Assembly: GCF_947077765.1 (NCBI RefSeq) | Contig: NZ_CAMTTF010000006.1 | Location: forward strand, 100,606-164,605 | Source of the DNA: Salinibacter grassmerensis | GTDB lineage: Bacteria > Bacteroidota > Rhodothermia > Rhodothermales > Salinibacteraceae | DNA length: 64,000 bases | Direction of reading: 5' to 3' | In this document: one piece after another, positions 1-8,885 of the stretch | How positions within the stretch are numbered: the stretch's first letter is position 1 | How the letters are laid out: every line of letters begins with the position of its first letter | Notes under the pieces: model-generated | Databases searched by the model: none | What the model was told of the DNA's origin: nothing | The model's input: the letters and a program-made list of their open reading frames with translations, nothing else | Position numbers and translations under genes: made by a program

Positions 1-2
1 CC

Positions 3-2081
3 GCCGAGACGTCGGTGCTGCCTGGAGCCGTCAGCCTGCCTGAGGGTGTGCAGGTCATCGCGGTGATGCCCTTCACCGTAAGTGGCCCTGACACGGAGGT
101 CTGGCACAAGGGCATGGTGAGTATGCTGACGACAAACCTTGACGGCATGAGCGGCCTGTATGCCATCGATAGCCGCACCGTATTGGCACGCTGGCGGGAG
201 CATGCCCCCGATGGCGCCGCCGCAGACCTTGCCACCACGCTGGTCGCCGCCCGTGCCACGCAGGCTGCGTTAGCCGTTGTGGGCGACGTGGTGTCTGTTG
301 GGAACACGATGCGTATTTCGGCCTCGGTGCACGATACGCAAACAGGCCAGTCGCTGCGGCGGTTGCGGGCTGAAGGGGACGCCGATTCGTTCATGGCGCT
401 CATCGATCAGGTCACCGTGCAAGCCGTCGAAGCTGCGCGCGGCAGTGAACGGGATGGACAGGCCCTGCCCGCCCCTGACGTGTCGGCGTTGACGACAGAG
501 TCGCTCCAGGCGCTGCGTGCCTACCTTCGGGGCGAGGAACGGCTCCGGCAGTCGCGTTTCGAGAAGGCCATTCCTGAGTTTGAGCGTGCCGTTGATCTCG
601 ATTCCACCTTTGCGATGGCCCACTTGCGTCTCGCGAAAACCTACCCGTTGGTTCCATCGTCTGCCCTCTTCGACGATTTACAAGAGGCTCAGGTGCAGGC
701 CCGACTGCATCTGCGCGCGGCCGGCCGCTACGGCAGTCGCCTTCCGGCCCGGGAACGGGCCCTCCTCCAGAGCGCGGTCGCTGCCGGAGAAGGGGCCCAC
801 GTCCGTTCAGCTAGGATTATGAAAGATGCCGTCGAGGCCTCCCCATCTGATCCGGAGCTATGGTACGAGTACAGCAACGCCATCTACAACCCGGTGGTTG
901 CCCAGGCGGTAGACGCAGGGACCGACGGGCATTTCACAGCTGCTTTTCGCGATGGGCTTCGCCGGGTGCTTGCGCTCGACTCTACCATGACGCCAGCCTA
1001 TTTCGCCCTTACCCAGGCGGCCATTGCCCATGGCGACACGATCGAGGCCCGTCAGCACCTGCGCGCATACCGGCATTATGTCGACCGGGAGAGTAGTAGA
1101 GACGACCCAAGCGCGGAGCTCGTGTCCCTGGAGGGGGCGCTGCAGATGGCCTATGGCGACTCGACCCAGCAGGCCGAGGTCCTCCGTCAGTTTGAGTCTG
1201 GATCCTATCCTGCAGGAGGACGATTCCTCGGAGGCGCGCTGATGCGTGATCCTACGGCGGCAGCGCTCCAAGCGCAGGCGCGGATAGGCGACGTGTTTGC
1301 CGAGCGGAACGGGCTCCTTACCTTTCGCACCATCGCGTGGCTCCGGGCCGGACACTACGATAAACTGCGCAGCTTCGTGCAGGACACGTCGCAGGTCTCT
1401 GCCTCGGCGCGGCTCTCCCGCCTGGAGGCCGCCACTCGGCTAGTCAGTCGTGAGGCGATGCCCGCCGCCGATGTCCCACTGGGCCTGGCTGACCCCTTAT
1501 GCAGGACGGAAGCCCCACCTTTGTATCGCCTGATGGGCTGCTACCGCCAGGCGCGCCTGACCATGATGCAGGCACCGGACTCGTCCGCTCAGCACTCGGC
1601 TTCGGTCCAGAACGCGCGGCGTGTGCTACAGGAAGCCATCCCGGAGCTCGAGCAGTCCGGTAACGCCGACCTCTCCAACGGGGCCCGCGGTTACCTGGCG
1701 TCCCTGGACGGACTGGCGGCGCTTCGCGCCGGGCAGCCCAGCGCCCACTCCGTGCTGGATAGCGCTCACGTGCATCTCGGCCCCTTGGTCGTGATCTTCG
1801 GTGGTGAATGGGAGGCCGCAGAGCACCAACTGAAGGCGTACATCGACGAGGGTGAGCCGCAGTCCGCACTGTCCCTTGCCCACATCATTGCAACCACCGA
1901 CCCGTACGGCCACCACCTCGCGGGCCGGGCGCACGAGGCCGCTGGCGACATGGAAGCTGCCCGCGCCGACTACGAGCGGTTTGTGGGCGCTTGGCGCGAC
2001 GCCGACCCGAACATCCCTGCCCTGCAGTACGCGCAGGCCGTGCTCAACGGCGAGGCTTCCATTGAGGCGCCACCGCTGTAA
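3..2081 (+). CDS. TPR-rich protein, C-terminal part (5' end outside window)
   Basis: The reading frame is open to the left edge, so the gene is 5'-partial; the first in-window start (GTG at 15) is unlikely to be the real one. The visible N-terminal part (VIAVMPFTVSGPDTEVW, then a G/L-rich stretch and an SR motif) resembles the TolB/FlgO-like domain that binds sequence and precedes TPR arrays in many protein-kinase or CadC-like regulators. From about residue 160 the protein is all-helical with TPR-like segments (for example FEKAIPEFERAVDLDSTFAMAHLRLAKTY-type spacing), including a last TPR near HLAGRAHEAAGDMEAARADYERF. In related organisms such C-termini follow a Ser/Thr kinase domain, but no kinase is visible here. 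Family assignment is good; the full architecture is inference. Confidence 0.75.
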   Translation, partial: AETSVLPGAVSLPEGVQVIAVMPFTVSGPDTEVWHKGMVSMLTTNLDGMSGLYAIDSRTVLARWREHAPDGAAADLATTLVAARATQAALAVVGDVVSVGNTMRISASVHDTQTGQSLRRLRAEGDADSFMALIDQVTVQAVEAARGSERDGQALPAPDVSALTTESLQALRAYLRGEERLRQSRFEKAIPEFERAVDLDSTFAMAHLRLAKTYPLVPSSALFDDLQEAQVQARLHLRAAGRYGSRLPARERALLQSAVAAGEGAHVRSARIMKDAVEASPSDPELWYEYSNAIYNPVVAQAVDAGTDGHFTAAFRDGLRRVLALDSTMTPAYFALTQAAIAHGDTIEARQHLRAYRHYVDRESSRDDPSAELVSLEGALQMAYGDSTQQAEVLRQFESGSYPAGGRFLGGALMRDPTAAALQAQARIGDVFAERNGLLTFRTIAWLRAGHYDKLRSFVQDTSQVSASARLSRLEAATRLVSREAMPAADVPLGLADPLCRTEAPPLYRLMGCYRQARLTMMQAPDSSAQHSASVQNARRVLQEAIPELEQSGNADLSNGARGYLASLDGLAALRAGQPSAHSVLDSAHVHLGPLVVIFGGEWEAAEHQLKAYIDEGEPQSALSLAHIIATTDPYGHHLAGRAHEAAGDMEAARADYERFVGAWRDADPNIPALQYAQAVLNGEASIEAPPL

Positions 2082-2418
2082 AGCCCCGCCACGGGCGGAG
2101 CGAAGTATGCCTGAAAAGGTGGGCGTGGAGATAGCTGTTTAGACCGGGCGCAGAAGCCGGGATCCCCCAGGCGGTAGACCAGCATTCAACCCCAATTCTG
2201 CCTGCGCAATTCCGGCGATTGGCGGTGGGGATGTCCAAGGTCGCGCAGGCGCTGAAAAAGAGACTTTCCGTAACAATCGGGCCCCAAGGGTCTTGGCACT
2301 GACCGGTTTTGATCGCCTTTCCGAGCAGCTTCTCGTCCGATGCTCCCCAAATCTTCTCGGAGCCGTCGACCTGATCCGGAGCCGCTAAGGGCTAGAAGAT
2401 TGGCCTGAGCACGAGATT
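2082..2418. other. Spacer without a supported gene
   Basis: No convincing gene. On the minus strand a stretch around 2180-2390 reads as protein-like sequence (…GQCQDPWGPIVTESLF…) but lacks a start and cannot be assigned. It may be a gene remnant. Confidence 0.4.
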
Positions 2419-2846
2419 TCACCTGGCCTCTGGTAAACTCCCGATCATTGAAATGAACGTCTCGGGGGCGTAGGGAGCCAAGGGGCACTTGCAAAATCCT
2501 TCTCGTTCTGCGTGACGACGATCGCAGCCCCGACCTCCCTGCCCACTGCGGCAAGGTAGACGTCTTCAAAGTCCATCTCTCGGGAGGCGCTCAGTGCCTT
2601 CCGCAGGGCCTACCGGTTCATGAGGGCAAGGTCGGAGATCGACTCGACGGTCTCAAGCAGAGGTCTCGGATCCACGTCGTGGTGAGCCGTCGCCACATAC
2701 CAGCACGTTGCCAGGGAGATGGGGGCGATTAGCCCTGAGATCCAACCTCGCTCCGCCTCGGCCATGAGCCGGAGAGCGAGTCCGTGACTCATTCGGTCCG
2801 GGACGGCCGCGTCGATAACGACGTTAGTGTCGAAGAAAGCGCGCAT
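2419..2846 (-). pseudogene. VapC-like PIN toxin, broken by an in-frame TAG and a frameshift
   Basis: The start MRAFFDTNVVIDAAV is a textbook PIN N-terminus with the first catalytic Asp in DTN. The frame is stopped by TAG after LALMNR (codon near 2611), yet the same frame continues with MDFEDVYLAAVGREVGAAIV and VTQNEKDF, the conserved C-terminal acidic half of a PIN domain. Close to the end the frame has to shift to recover PLAPYAPETFISMIGSL, the usual PIN tail, before TGA at 2419. Intact, it would be about 140 residues, the normal VapC length. It lies just downstream of a broken ribbon-helix-helix antitoxin on the same strand, the usual antitoxin-toxin order. Two independent lesions indicate a dead gene rather than a recoded one. 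Confidence 0.85.
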
Positions 2847-2926
2847 GGGCGAGAGACAAGAGCAAAACAACGAGCGGACTTGTCAGGCCCGAGAGGGCGC
2901 GCTTGAGAGAAGGGGAACAGTTACCT

Positions 2927-3235
2927 TCACCTCTCGGAAGCATCGTCGATCCAGCGCTGGGTGTCTTCGTCCATGTCTACCGCAGGAGATGGCGTGTGAA
3001 GGTCCTTTCCAGTTCACAGGTCCGAGGAGAAAGCGTTTCTTCTGGGACATGCCGCCCACCTGAGGTATCCGACAAATACAAGATCCTCAGGTGAGTGACC
3101 GTCTTCATGGTCGTGGAGGAGGAGGCGGAAGTCGTCTTCGACGAGCCGCGAGACAGACATCCCCTGCTCCTTGGCAGGCCGCTTGACCTACTCTTTCAGG
3201 TCCTCACTGAGACGCAGGGTGAGCTTCGATTTCAT
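2927..3235 (-). pseudogene. Ribbon-helix-helix antitoxin, broken
   Basis: From ATG at 3235 the frame reads MKSKLTLRLSEDLKE, then TAG (3188-3190), then VKRPAKEQGMSVSRLVEDDF: a ribbon-helix-helix antitoxin with the basic beta strand, helix 1 and the MSVSRLVE helix 2. A later frameshift is needed to reach the C-terminal MDEDTQRWIDDASER, typical of the toxin-binding tail of these antitoxins. It sits 80 bases upstream of the broken VapC-like gene on the same strand, so the pair is a decayed type II toxin-antitoxin module. Both members carry a TAG, probably from CAG codons, plus frameshifts. Confidence 0.8.
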
Positions 3236-4009
3236 AACCTCTGGGCTGCACATCAAATGTTCAGATCTGTGACGCACGCCGGTCAAAGGAGACCCAGTTC
3301 TTCTTCCAAACCGCCTCGGCGCAGGGGATTATTCGACAGAAGACGCTGCCTGGCGGAGGACGTTTCCGAGCGGAAGGCGGTTCTTCCTGCAGGATCGCCT
3401 CAATTCTACCTCCGGCTGCGGCGGAACTCATCCGCAGTCCAAGCCCTGAATTTCTTTTGCTCGGGGGGCCGTTGTGACCGTCTGGAATGCTACTGTTCCG
3501 AAGAGGAGGGACGACACCGCTTACCGAGACCAAGCTCGTCATCTTTCGAGACTATAGCAGGCGCTTTTCAATCTAGAGTCGAGTACGTGGAAGGGCAGAT
3601 CGATGCGCACGTAAGACACCCAAATAGTCAATCGAGCAAGAGAGTACGGGCACAGTCTCATTTCATCCGGACATGGACCGACAAGGCGAAGCTCTCGCCC
3701 AAGTCATTTTTGGCAAAGCGGCAGGCCTTAGGCTCAAGAAGTGCCAAACCCCTGGATTTTCGGAAAAGAGCTTTCCTCAAGGGAGCCCTCAGGGCAAAAG
3801 GCACGTGTCAAAGGATCCCTCGAGGGAAAAGGCAAACGGGAGGTGCCTGCAACTGGCTAAACACAACTGACTGGTAAACACAATCGCGACTCTGGATCAG
3901 GCCCTTCGATCACATAAATGAGGATTCAGGGCAAGAAGGGCTGAATGCATGCATCGGCGGCACTTAAGCTTACGTTTTCGCGCTCTACAACAAACCATTC
4001 TATTCGGCT
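3236..4009. other. Spacer upstream of recA
   Basis: No supported gene in about 770 bases. An open frame at 3095-3877 has no family resemblance and unnatural composition. The last 120 bases are richer in A+T and presumably hold the recA promoter; I see no convincing LexA-type palindrome. Confidence 0.4.
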
Positions 4010-5056
4010 ATGGCAGACGGAAAGGATAGAGCACTTGAAATGGCAGTCGATGAGATCGAACGGGAGCATGGAGAGGGAGCCATCATGACCCTCGACGAGG
4101 ACCCCCAGGACATCGAAGCCATCTCAACCGGCTCGCTTGCGGTCGATGACGCCTTGGGCATTGGGGGCGTCCCGCGCGGCCGCATCATTGAGATCTTCGG
4201 GCCAGAATCTTCGGGCAAAACAACGCTTGCGTCCCACATCGTGGCGGAGGCCCAGAAAGCGGGCGGTGCTGCGGCGTTTATCGACGCAGAGCATGCATTT
4301 GACCCCAGCTACGCAGAAGACTTGGGGATCAACGTTGACGAACTACTGATCTCTCAGCCCAACACAGGAGAGGAGGCGCTCAGCATCGTTGACACCCTTG
4401 TCCGAAGCGGGGCCCTGGACGTGCTTGTTGTTGATTCGGTGTCGGCACTAGTGCCGCAGGCCGAACTGGAGGGAGACATGGGGGACACCCATGTAGGGCT
4501 ACAGGCTCGCCTGATGAGCCAGGCCCTTCGGAAGCTTGCGGGGAAGATCAACCAGACGAAGACATCGCTGATCTTTATCAACCAGATCCGGATGAAGATC
4601 GGGGTTCAGTTCGGAAATCCGGAGACAACCTCCGGTGGGCGAGCTCTGAAGTTTTATTCTTCGGTTCGAATGGACATCCGCCGGATTGGAGCAGTCAAGG
4701 ATGGGAAGGACGTTGTCGGAAACAAGACCCGAGTCCGGGTAAAGAAAAACAAGGTGGCGCCCCCCTTTAAGGACGCCGAATTCGATCTGATCTATGGGGA
4801 AGGGATTTCCAAGCTGGGTGAAATAGTGCAGATCGGCGTCGATGCGGGAATTCTGGAGAAGCGGGGGTCCTGGTACTCCTACAAAGGGGAGACCATTGCG
4901 CAGGGCCGCTCCAACACAAAAGAGTGGCTTAGTGAGAACCCTGAGGAGCGAGAAGAGATCGAGCGGAAGGTCAAAGCCGAGCTCGGAATCATTGAGCTGG
5001 AGGAAGACCCTGAGGCCGACGAGGATGGCTCCGGTGAAGACAGCGACGAGGACTAA
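4010..5056 (+). CDS. recA: RecA recombinase
   Basis: A complete RecA of 348 residues, the usual length. It binds single-stranded DNA with ATP, drives strand exchange in homologous recombination and acts as coprotease for LexA-type repressors. Visible hallmarks are the N-terminal polymerisation helix, Walker [10 protein letters not shown] (64-72), the acidic Walker B run [14 protein letters not shown], loop L1 with the [20 protein letters not shown] block, loop L2 with [19 protein letters not shown], and a strongly acidic C-terminal tail ([12 protein letters not shown]) as expected in a halophile. Start at ATG 4010 gives the canonical beginning. Loop 2 has small departures from the common sequence (VQFGN for VMFGN, TSGGRAL for TTGGNAL) but all catalytic residues are there. 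It stands alone, without recX, between decayed modules. Confidence 0.97.
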   Translation: MADGKDRALEMAVDEIEREHGEGAIMTLDEDPQDIEAISTGSLAVDDALGIGGVPRGRIIEIFGPESSGKTTLASHIVAEAQKAGGAAAFIDAEHAFDPSYAEDLGINVDELLISQPNTGEEALSIVDTLVRSGALDVLVVDSVSALVPQAELEGDMGDTHVGLQARLMSQALRKLAGKINQTKTSLIFINQIRMKIGVQFGNPETTSGGRALKFYSSVRMDIRRIGAVKDGKDVVGNKTRVRVKKNKVAPPFKDAEFDLIYGEGISKLGEIVQIGVDAGILEKRGSWYSYKGETIAQGRSNTKEWLSENPEEREEIERKVKAELGIIELEEDPEADEDGSGEDSDED

Positions 5057-5935
5057 CAGTGCCGGGCTTCTAATGAAGTCTGACTGGGTTGGAGAGCGCT
5101 CCTTGAATAACCCCACCATATATATACCTAATACTGAGAGCAATCCGTCCTCTAACCGGCCTGTTGTCTGGAGGAGAGCGGCCCCTCCAGAGTCTCTAAA
5201 TGAGGAATCCTCAGATGGAGTCGCCCTGCTACCAGATCCACGGCTTAGCAGAGGACTGTAGAAAGGCTCCCCAGCCGGACGGACCGTCAAATAGTAGCTG
5301 TTCCTTTGCGGTAGACCGAGGCCGGGCTACCCGCACCAACGGGATGCAAGAGCGAGACCTCGAAGCGGACTGCACGGGCCTCTCGGCTCGAGGGGAAGTC
5401 GCTAGTCTACCGCTCTACTGCAGCTAAAACCGCCGATGGCCACACAATTTTACGAAGAGCCCGTTTTTGACAGTCTCGAACGCTTCTTTGACTTCTGTGG
5501 CGTTCTCTTTTCCGGAGAAGACCACAGTCACCAGCAGACCGCCAACATAGTTGCCCGCAATCCTGGGATATCCGTGGCTTTTTCTATGTCATACCCCGAT
5601 ACACTTGCCAAGGGCCGTAGCGATACACATGGACTGGAAAGAGCACTGCCCAATCAACGAAGAAAAACGGCCTGTCCAGCGTCAGGCCTGGCACGCCGGT
5701 TGGGAATACCGTATGCAGCACAGCGGCGCCGATGCTGCATACGTTGACTCGATTGTCCAGCGTGTGATGGAGGAGTACAGTCCAGAGGTTCTGTCTGTCT
5801 GGGTTCAAGGCTATTCGGCTGCGGGCAAACGCAAAAGCGGGAGACGACAGGGCTAGTTGGTGCAAAAGTCCACACGGAGGGCCACCTGCACGCTCATGTA
5901 TATGACGTGTGGATTAAACCCGTTGCAGAGCCGGT
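5057..5935. other. Spacer downstream of recA
   Basis: No well-supported gene. An open frame starting with MDWKEHCPINEEK at about 5630 and ending at 5856 (about 75 residues) is possible but has no recognisable family. The stretch leads into a cold-shock-domain remnant at 5936. Confidence 0.35.
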
Positions 5936-6035
5936 CACCGAGGTTTCGGCTTCGCCATGTCCGAGGGCGAATCTGGAGCACGGCGAATAATCAGAGTCTA
6001 CCTGTTCGCTGAAGCACCCCATGACAACTTCACCG
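5936..6035 (+). pseudogene. Remnant of a cold-shock-domain gene
   Basis: The plus-strand frame reads HRGFGFAMSEGESGARRIIR and then VYLFAEAPHDNFTE. RGFGFA is the RNP-1 motif of a cold-shock domain, and the rest matches the N-terminal region of the giant protein at 42947 (ESESRRATEVHLLTEAPRDN). The section between the two motifs in the intact gene is missing, so this is an internally deleted scrap of a paralogue. There is no start codon or downstream continuation. Confidence 0.6.
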
Positions 6036-6252
6036 AGGGGACCTTCAACGCACGTCTGCGCCCTTTCATGAACCGGCACACCTCACTTCCGGGCACTTCA
6101 TTTCTCTGTGGTATCATGAGTACTGATGCCCACCTCCCTTAACATTGCAAAAGAGAAGGCCCACAGCGTTGCGGGCGTCTACGCATCGTAGCCACCTCCA
6201 TGCCGTGGTTGCCTCTAGCGCGTGAGTTCCAACGGTTCGCAGGCCAGAGTCT

Positions 6253-7458
6253 TCAGAGCCCAATATCTTCGGCCGGATTGTCCTGGAAGGTTCCCGCCTC
6301 TTCCACATACTGGTTGAATGTCTCCCACGAGGCGTGGCCGGAGTGCTCCTTGACGCGACGCTCGGGCTTGCCGGCGCGGATCGCCTGCGTGATAAAGCCC
6401 GCCCGAAGGGAGTGGGCGGAGTATGACTCTGGGTCCAGCCCCGCGCTCTCGGCGTGTCGTTTTAAGACAGTCGAGACGTACTGCGCGGTCATTGCGCTCT
6501 CCCCGATCGATTCGCCCCGATAGAAGCGGCGGAAAATATCCCCCTCAAAGTCGCCTTGGGCGTTCCGCTCTGCGGCTTGAAGCCACTGCCGGAGGGCGGT
6601 GACGGGGCAGGTCTTTTTGCTCGAGCCGTAGGGTAGGCCCTTGACAAGGCCCTCCGCTTCTTGATCGCTCTTCGACTTCCGAATGTGCACATTTACGCCC
6701 TCGCCTTCGATGAACTGAATGTCTTCCACGCGGAGCGCTACCAGCTCGCTTCTCCGGAGCGCCCCGGTCCAGCCGACCAAAAGCAATGCTCGGTCGCGCA
6801 GGGCGGTCAGCGTGAGGCGCCCAGTGGGGCCGCCGTCGGAGCTGGAGTATCGCGGCAGGTGCTCAATAATAGACCTTAGGTCCTCCACCATAAGCGGCGG
6901 CGCGCCATCTTGCTGGCGGGTCTTCTCCCGGACGATGCCTTTCCAGATCTTGCGGAGCGGCCCCTCGGCCACCGAGGCCGGCGACTCGTGGCCTTCCTCT
7001 TTGTGAAGGGACGCGATGGCCGCAAGCCGGCGCTCCAGCGTCGCGAGGCTGAGCTCATCGGCCCGCGCCCCGAGGTAGAGGCCGATCGTCTTCGGGGTGG
7101 CCGGGAGCCACTCGCGCTCGTATTGTGTGCACCAGTGGCGAAAATCCTCCAGGTCCGCCGCGTAGGCCCGGATGGTGTTTTCCGCCTGGGCCTGTGCGGC
7201 AAAGTCCTCCAACCGGCCCAGGCTTTCTTGAAGCTCGCGCAGGCGCTCCGGGTCTTCCAGTGCCTTGGAGGCTTCGCCCGTGTCGGCGCTCCCAGAGCCC
7301 TTGTCCGGGCCATCAGGATCGGAGGCATTCTGCCTAACCTCAGAGAGTGGAGGGGAAGCCAGTTCGCCTGACCCGTCAGTCTGTGTCTCCTCCGAGCCAT
7401 TTTCGCTGGAAGATCCGTTTCCGCCGGAAGGAGTGCTCTTTTCGTCTTTGCTGTTCAT
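6253..7458 (-). CDS. Tyrosine recombinase / integrase (intact)
   Basis: A 401-residue tyrosine recombinase that cuts and rejoins DNA at specific core sites through a covalent 3'-phosphotyrosine. Residues 1-75 are a Ser/Gly/Glu-rich disordered extension; 80-190 form a SAM-like core-binding domain (AENTIRAYAADLEDFRHWC). The catalytic domain has R235 in GALRRSEL, K261 in the beta-hairpin RKSKSD, H349-x-x-R352 in SAHSLRAG, H375 in GHASW and the nucleophile Y384 in FNQYVEEA. All six positions are present, so it should be active. The last residues (NPAEDIGL) match the xerC-like integrases of halophilic Rhodothermota. Similar but broken recombinases lie at 41131 and 47342. No clear attachment repeats flank this copy. 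Confidence 0.93.
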   Translation of the reverse strand: MNSKDEKSTPSGGNGSSSENGSEETQTDGSGELASPPLSEVRQNASDPDGPDKGSGSADTGEASKALEDPERLRELQESLGRLEDFAAQAQAENTIRAYAADLEDFRHWCTQYEREWLPATPKTIGLYLGARADELSLATLERRLAAIASLHKEEGHESPASVAEGPLRKIWKGIVREKTRQQDGAPPLMVEDLRSIIEHLPRYSSSDGGPTGRLTLTALRDRALLLVGWTGALRRSELVALRVEDIQFIEGEGVNVHIRKSKSDQEAEGLVKGLPYGSSKKTCPVTALRQWLQAAERNAQGDFEGDIFRRFYRGESIGESAMTAQYVSTVLKRHAESAGLDPESYSAHSLRAGFITQAIRAGKPERRVKEHSGHASWETFNQYVEEAGTFQDNPAEDIGL

Positions 7459-7595
7459 TTCAGGAGGAACGCTTTGGAAAACGCGTGAGCGGCGAAGTCA
7501 GGAACGGAAAGGTTGACTCTTGGGCACTCTACTACTGTCGAGGGTTATGTCGTTACAACGCAATACAGAACGTCTTCGCTGCCAACGCCGGGCCT

Positions 7596-7817
7596 GCTAC
7601 GAAGTCAACCGTGACCGTTCGGCTCGATGACGACCTCGACCGGGATCTCACTGAAGTGTCGGAGACTCTCGGGCAGAGCCGAAGTGCAATCGTCTGCAGC
7701 GCACCGCGCCAATAACTTTCAGTACTTCGGTTCGAAAAGCTCAAAGGTCAGGTTATGCCGTTTGCCGAAGCACGAGGGTGTCTCACTAACGAAGATGGCT
7801 TTGAGAACGTGTCTTGA
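7596..7817 (+). pseudogene. Antitoxin of second toxin-antitoxin locus, stopped by TAA
   Basis: The frame reads ATKSTVTVRLDDDLDRDL and then SETLGQSRSAIV, a ribbon-helix-helix antitoxin core. It is stopped by TAA at 7713-7715, but the same frame continues with LSVLRFEKLKGQVMPFAEAR and ends at FENVS TGA (7815-7817), the expected toxin-binding tail. CAA to TAA is the simplest change. No ATG precedes the ATKST start in frame, so the beginning may also be damaged. The partner PIN-type gene follows at 7881. Confidence 0.75.
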
Positions 7818-7880
7818 CGCTTCAGAGGAAACCCAATTCGGGAAAAGCCCTGAACAGGTCTTTGAAATCGTCTGAAGCCG

Positions 7881-8144
7881 ATGCGCGTATTTCTTGGCAT
7901 GAACGTCTTGACGGGCAGCTTCGCGACTCGCGGGCTCAGCGCCGATGTCGTCCGGGCTCTCATGGCAAAACACGAGCTTTTGACTAACGAGGTGGTCCTG
8001 GAAGAAACTCGGCGGGTGCTGACCGAAAAGTTTAGGGGGCCTGAGGAGAAGACCGCCAAGATCGAGCGGCTTCTGCGGCGCCACCACGTGGAGCCCACGC
8101 CGAGTTCGGACTCGCCGGTCCAAAACCACCGATTCGTTTCGTAG
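7881..8144 (+). pseudogene. PIN-domain toxin, truncated and with the first catalytic Asp lost
   Basis: MRVFLGMNVLTGSFATRGLS corresponds to the common COG1569-type PIN start MRVFLDTNVL, so the metal-binding Asp (and the following Thr) have been replaced by Gly-Met. The middle (VVLEETRRVLTEKF, then a basic RLLRRHHVEPTPS) is normal for the family, but the protein ends after 87 residues, before the second half with the remaining acidic residues. A separate C-terminal half of such a PIN protein lies at 60636. The gene follows a stop-interrupted antitoxin. Non-functional as a nuclease by inference. Confidence 0.75.
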
Positions 8145-8145
8145 A

Positions 8146-8370
8146 CTAGGGTAGAGGTGCCCTGCCCACACTCCGGTGGTCCTTCCGAGCTTCCTCGATC
8201 ATCTGGTCCAGCTTCCCGCTCCTGGCGTCCTCCTCTATCTGCTTGTCCCACTTATCTTTCCGGTGCCGAGCCTTGCGGAGAGCGTCGACACTGGAACGGG
8301 ATCCGGAGCAGGTCTTGGAGGCAAGGGACTGGTACGGCTTCTCCGCGCCCCCACGCTCAAGCCGCATGCG
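8146..8370 (-). pseudogene. C-terminal remnant of a small antitoxin-like protein
   Basis: The last 45 residues of this minus-strand frame (DALRKARHRKDKWDKQIEED, SGKLDQMIEEARKDH, ending APLP) look like a genuine C-terminus, rich in charged helix with an EED-x-GKLD turn seen in small prokaryotic antitoxin-like proteins. The upstream residues are not convincing, so only the tail is supported. Identity remains uncertain. Confidence 0.35.
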
Positions 8371-8759
8371 CCCGGAATGGAGACACGCTACCAAGTAGTC
8401 TATGTCCGGCCAGGTGGGGCTCAGCATGTCTTCCATCGTTCCTAGAGGCCTCTGGAGGAAGCTGTTGAGAAGGGCCCTGTCAGCGGCGCCTGCAGCCACG
8501 GCCGCGGCAATTGCCATGACAGCGTTGAAGCGGCATAGCGTTGAAGCGGCGGCTGCTATACCTGCGTGTGCATATTTGTTTCGCGTGTGGAACGGCTAAT
8601 CTTCTCTGGCCTCTCGGCCCAACAGGGTGATCTGGGCGATGACGGAGACGCTGAAGCGCGCAAATTCCTTCCTTGCGGCTTTCGGCTCCAAGCTCTTTGT
8701 ATCTTTCTCTTGACAAACTGGAGATCGGTTTTGTCAGTTTGATAGCTGCATTGAGGATT
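8371..8759. other. Spacer, no supported gene
   Basis: Nothing convincing. A weak dyad (ttgacaaac … ggttttgtca) lies near 8712-8737 and could be an operator, unproven. Confidence 0.3.
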
Positions 8760-8795
8760 AAAAAGTCACTCGCCTCCCAACAGGCGGGCTTTTTC
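8760..8795. terminator. Bidirectional terminator-like hairpin
   Basis: An A-run, then a CGCCT/AGGCG stem, then a T-run (aaaaag…cgcct-cccaac-aggcg…cttttt). Symmetrical A and T tracts would let it act in both directions. A sister element lies at 15175. Confidence 0.55.
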
Positions 8796-8885
8796 CATGT
8801 CTGATCGGCTCGTGTCTGGGGCCTACTTCCTTCAGGGCCTGCCTCTACCGCTTGTCTTTCCGCTAAAAAAAACTTGCCGCTGCCT

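Noticed and set aside
2186..2569. 127-residue minus-strand frame downstream of the TPR gene
   Set aside because: It overlaps the VapC-like remnant in another frame and shows no family features.
3095..3877. 260-residue open frame upstream of recA
   Set aside because: Overlaps the antitoxin remnant on the other strand, composition is unnatural, no family.
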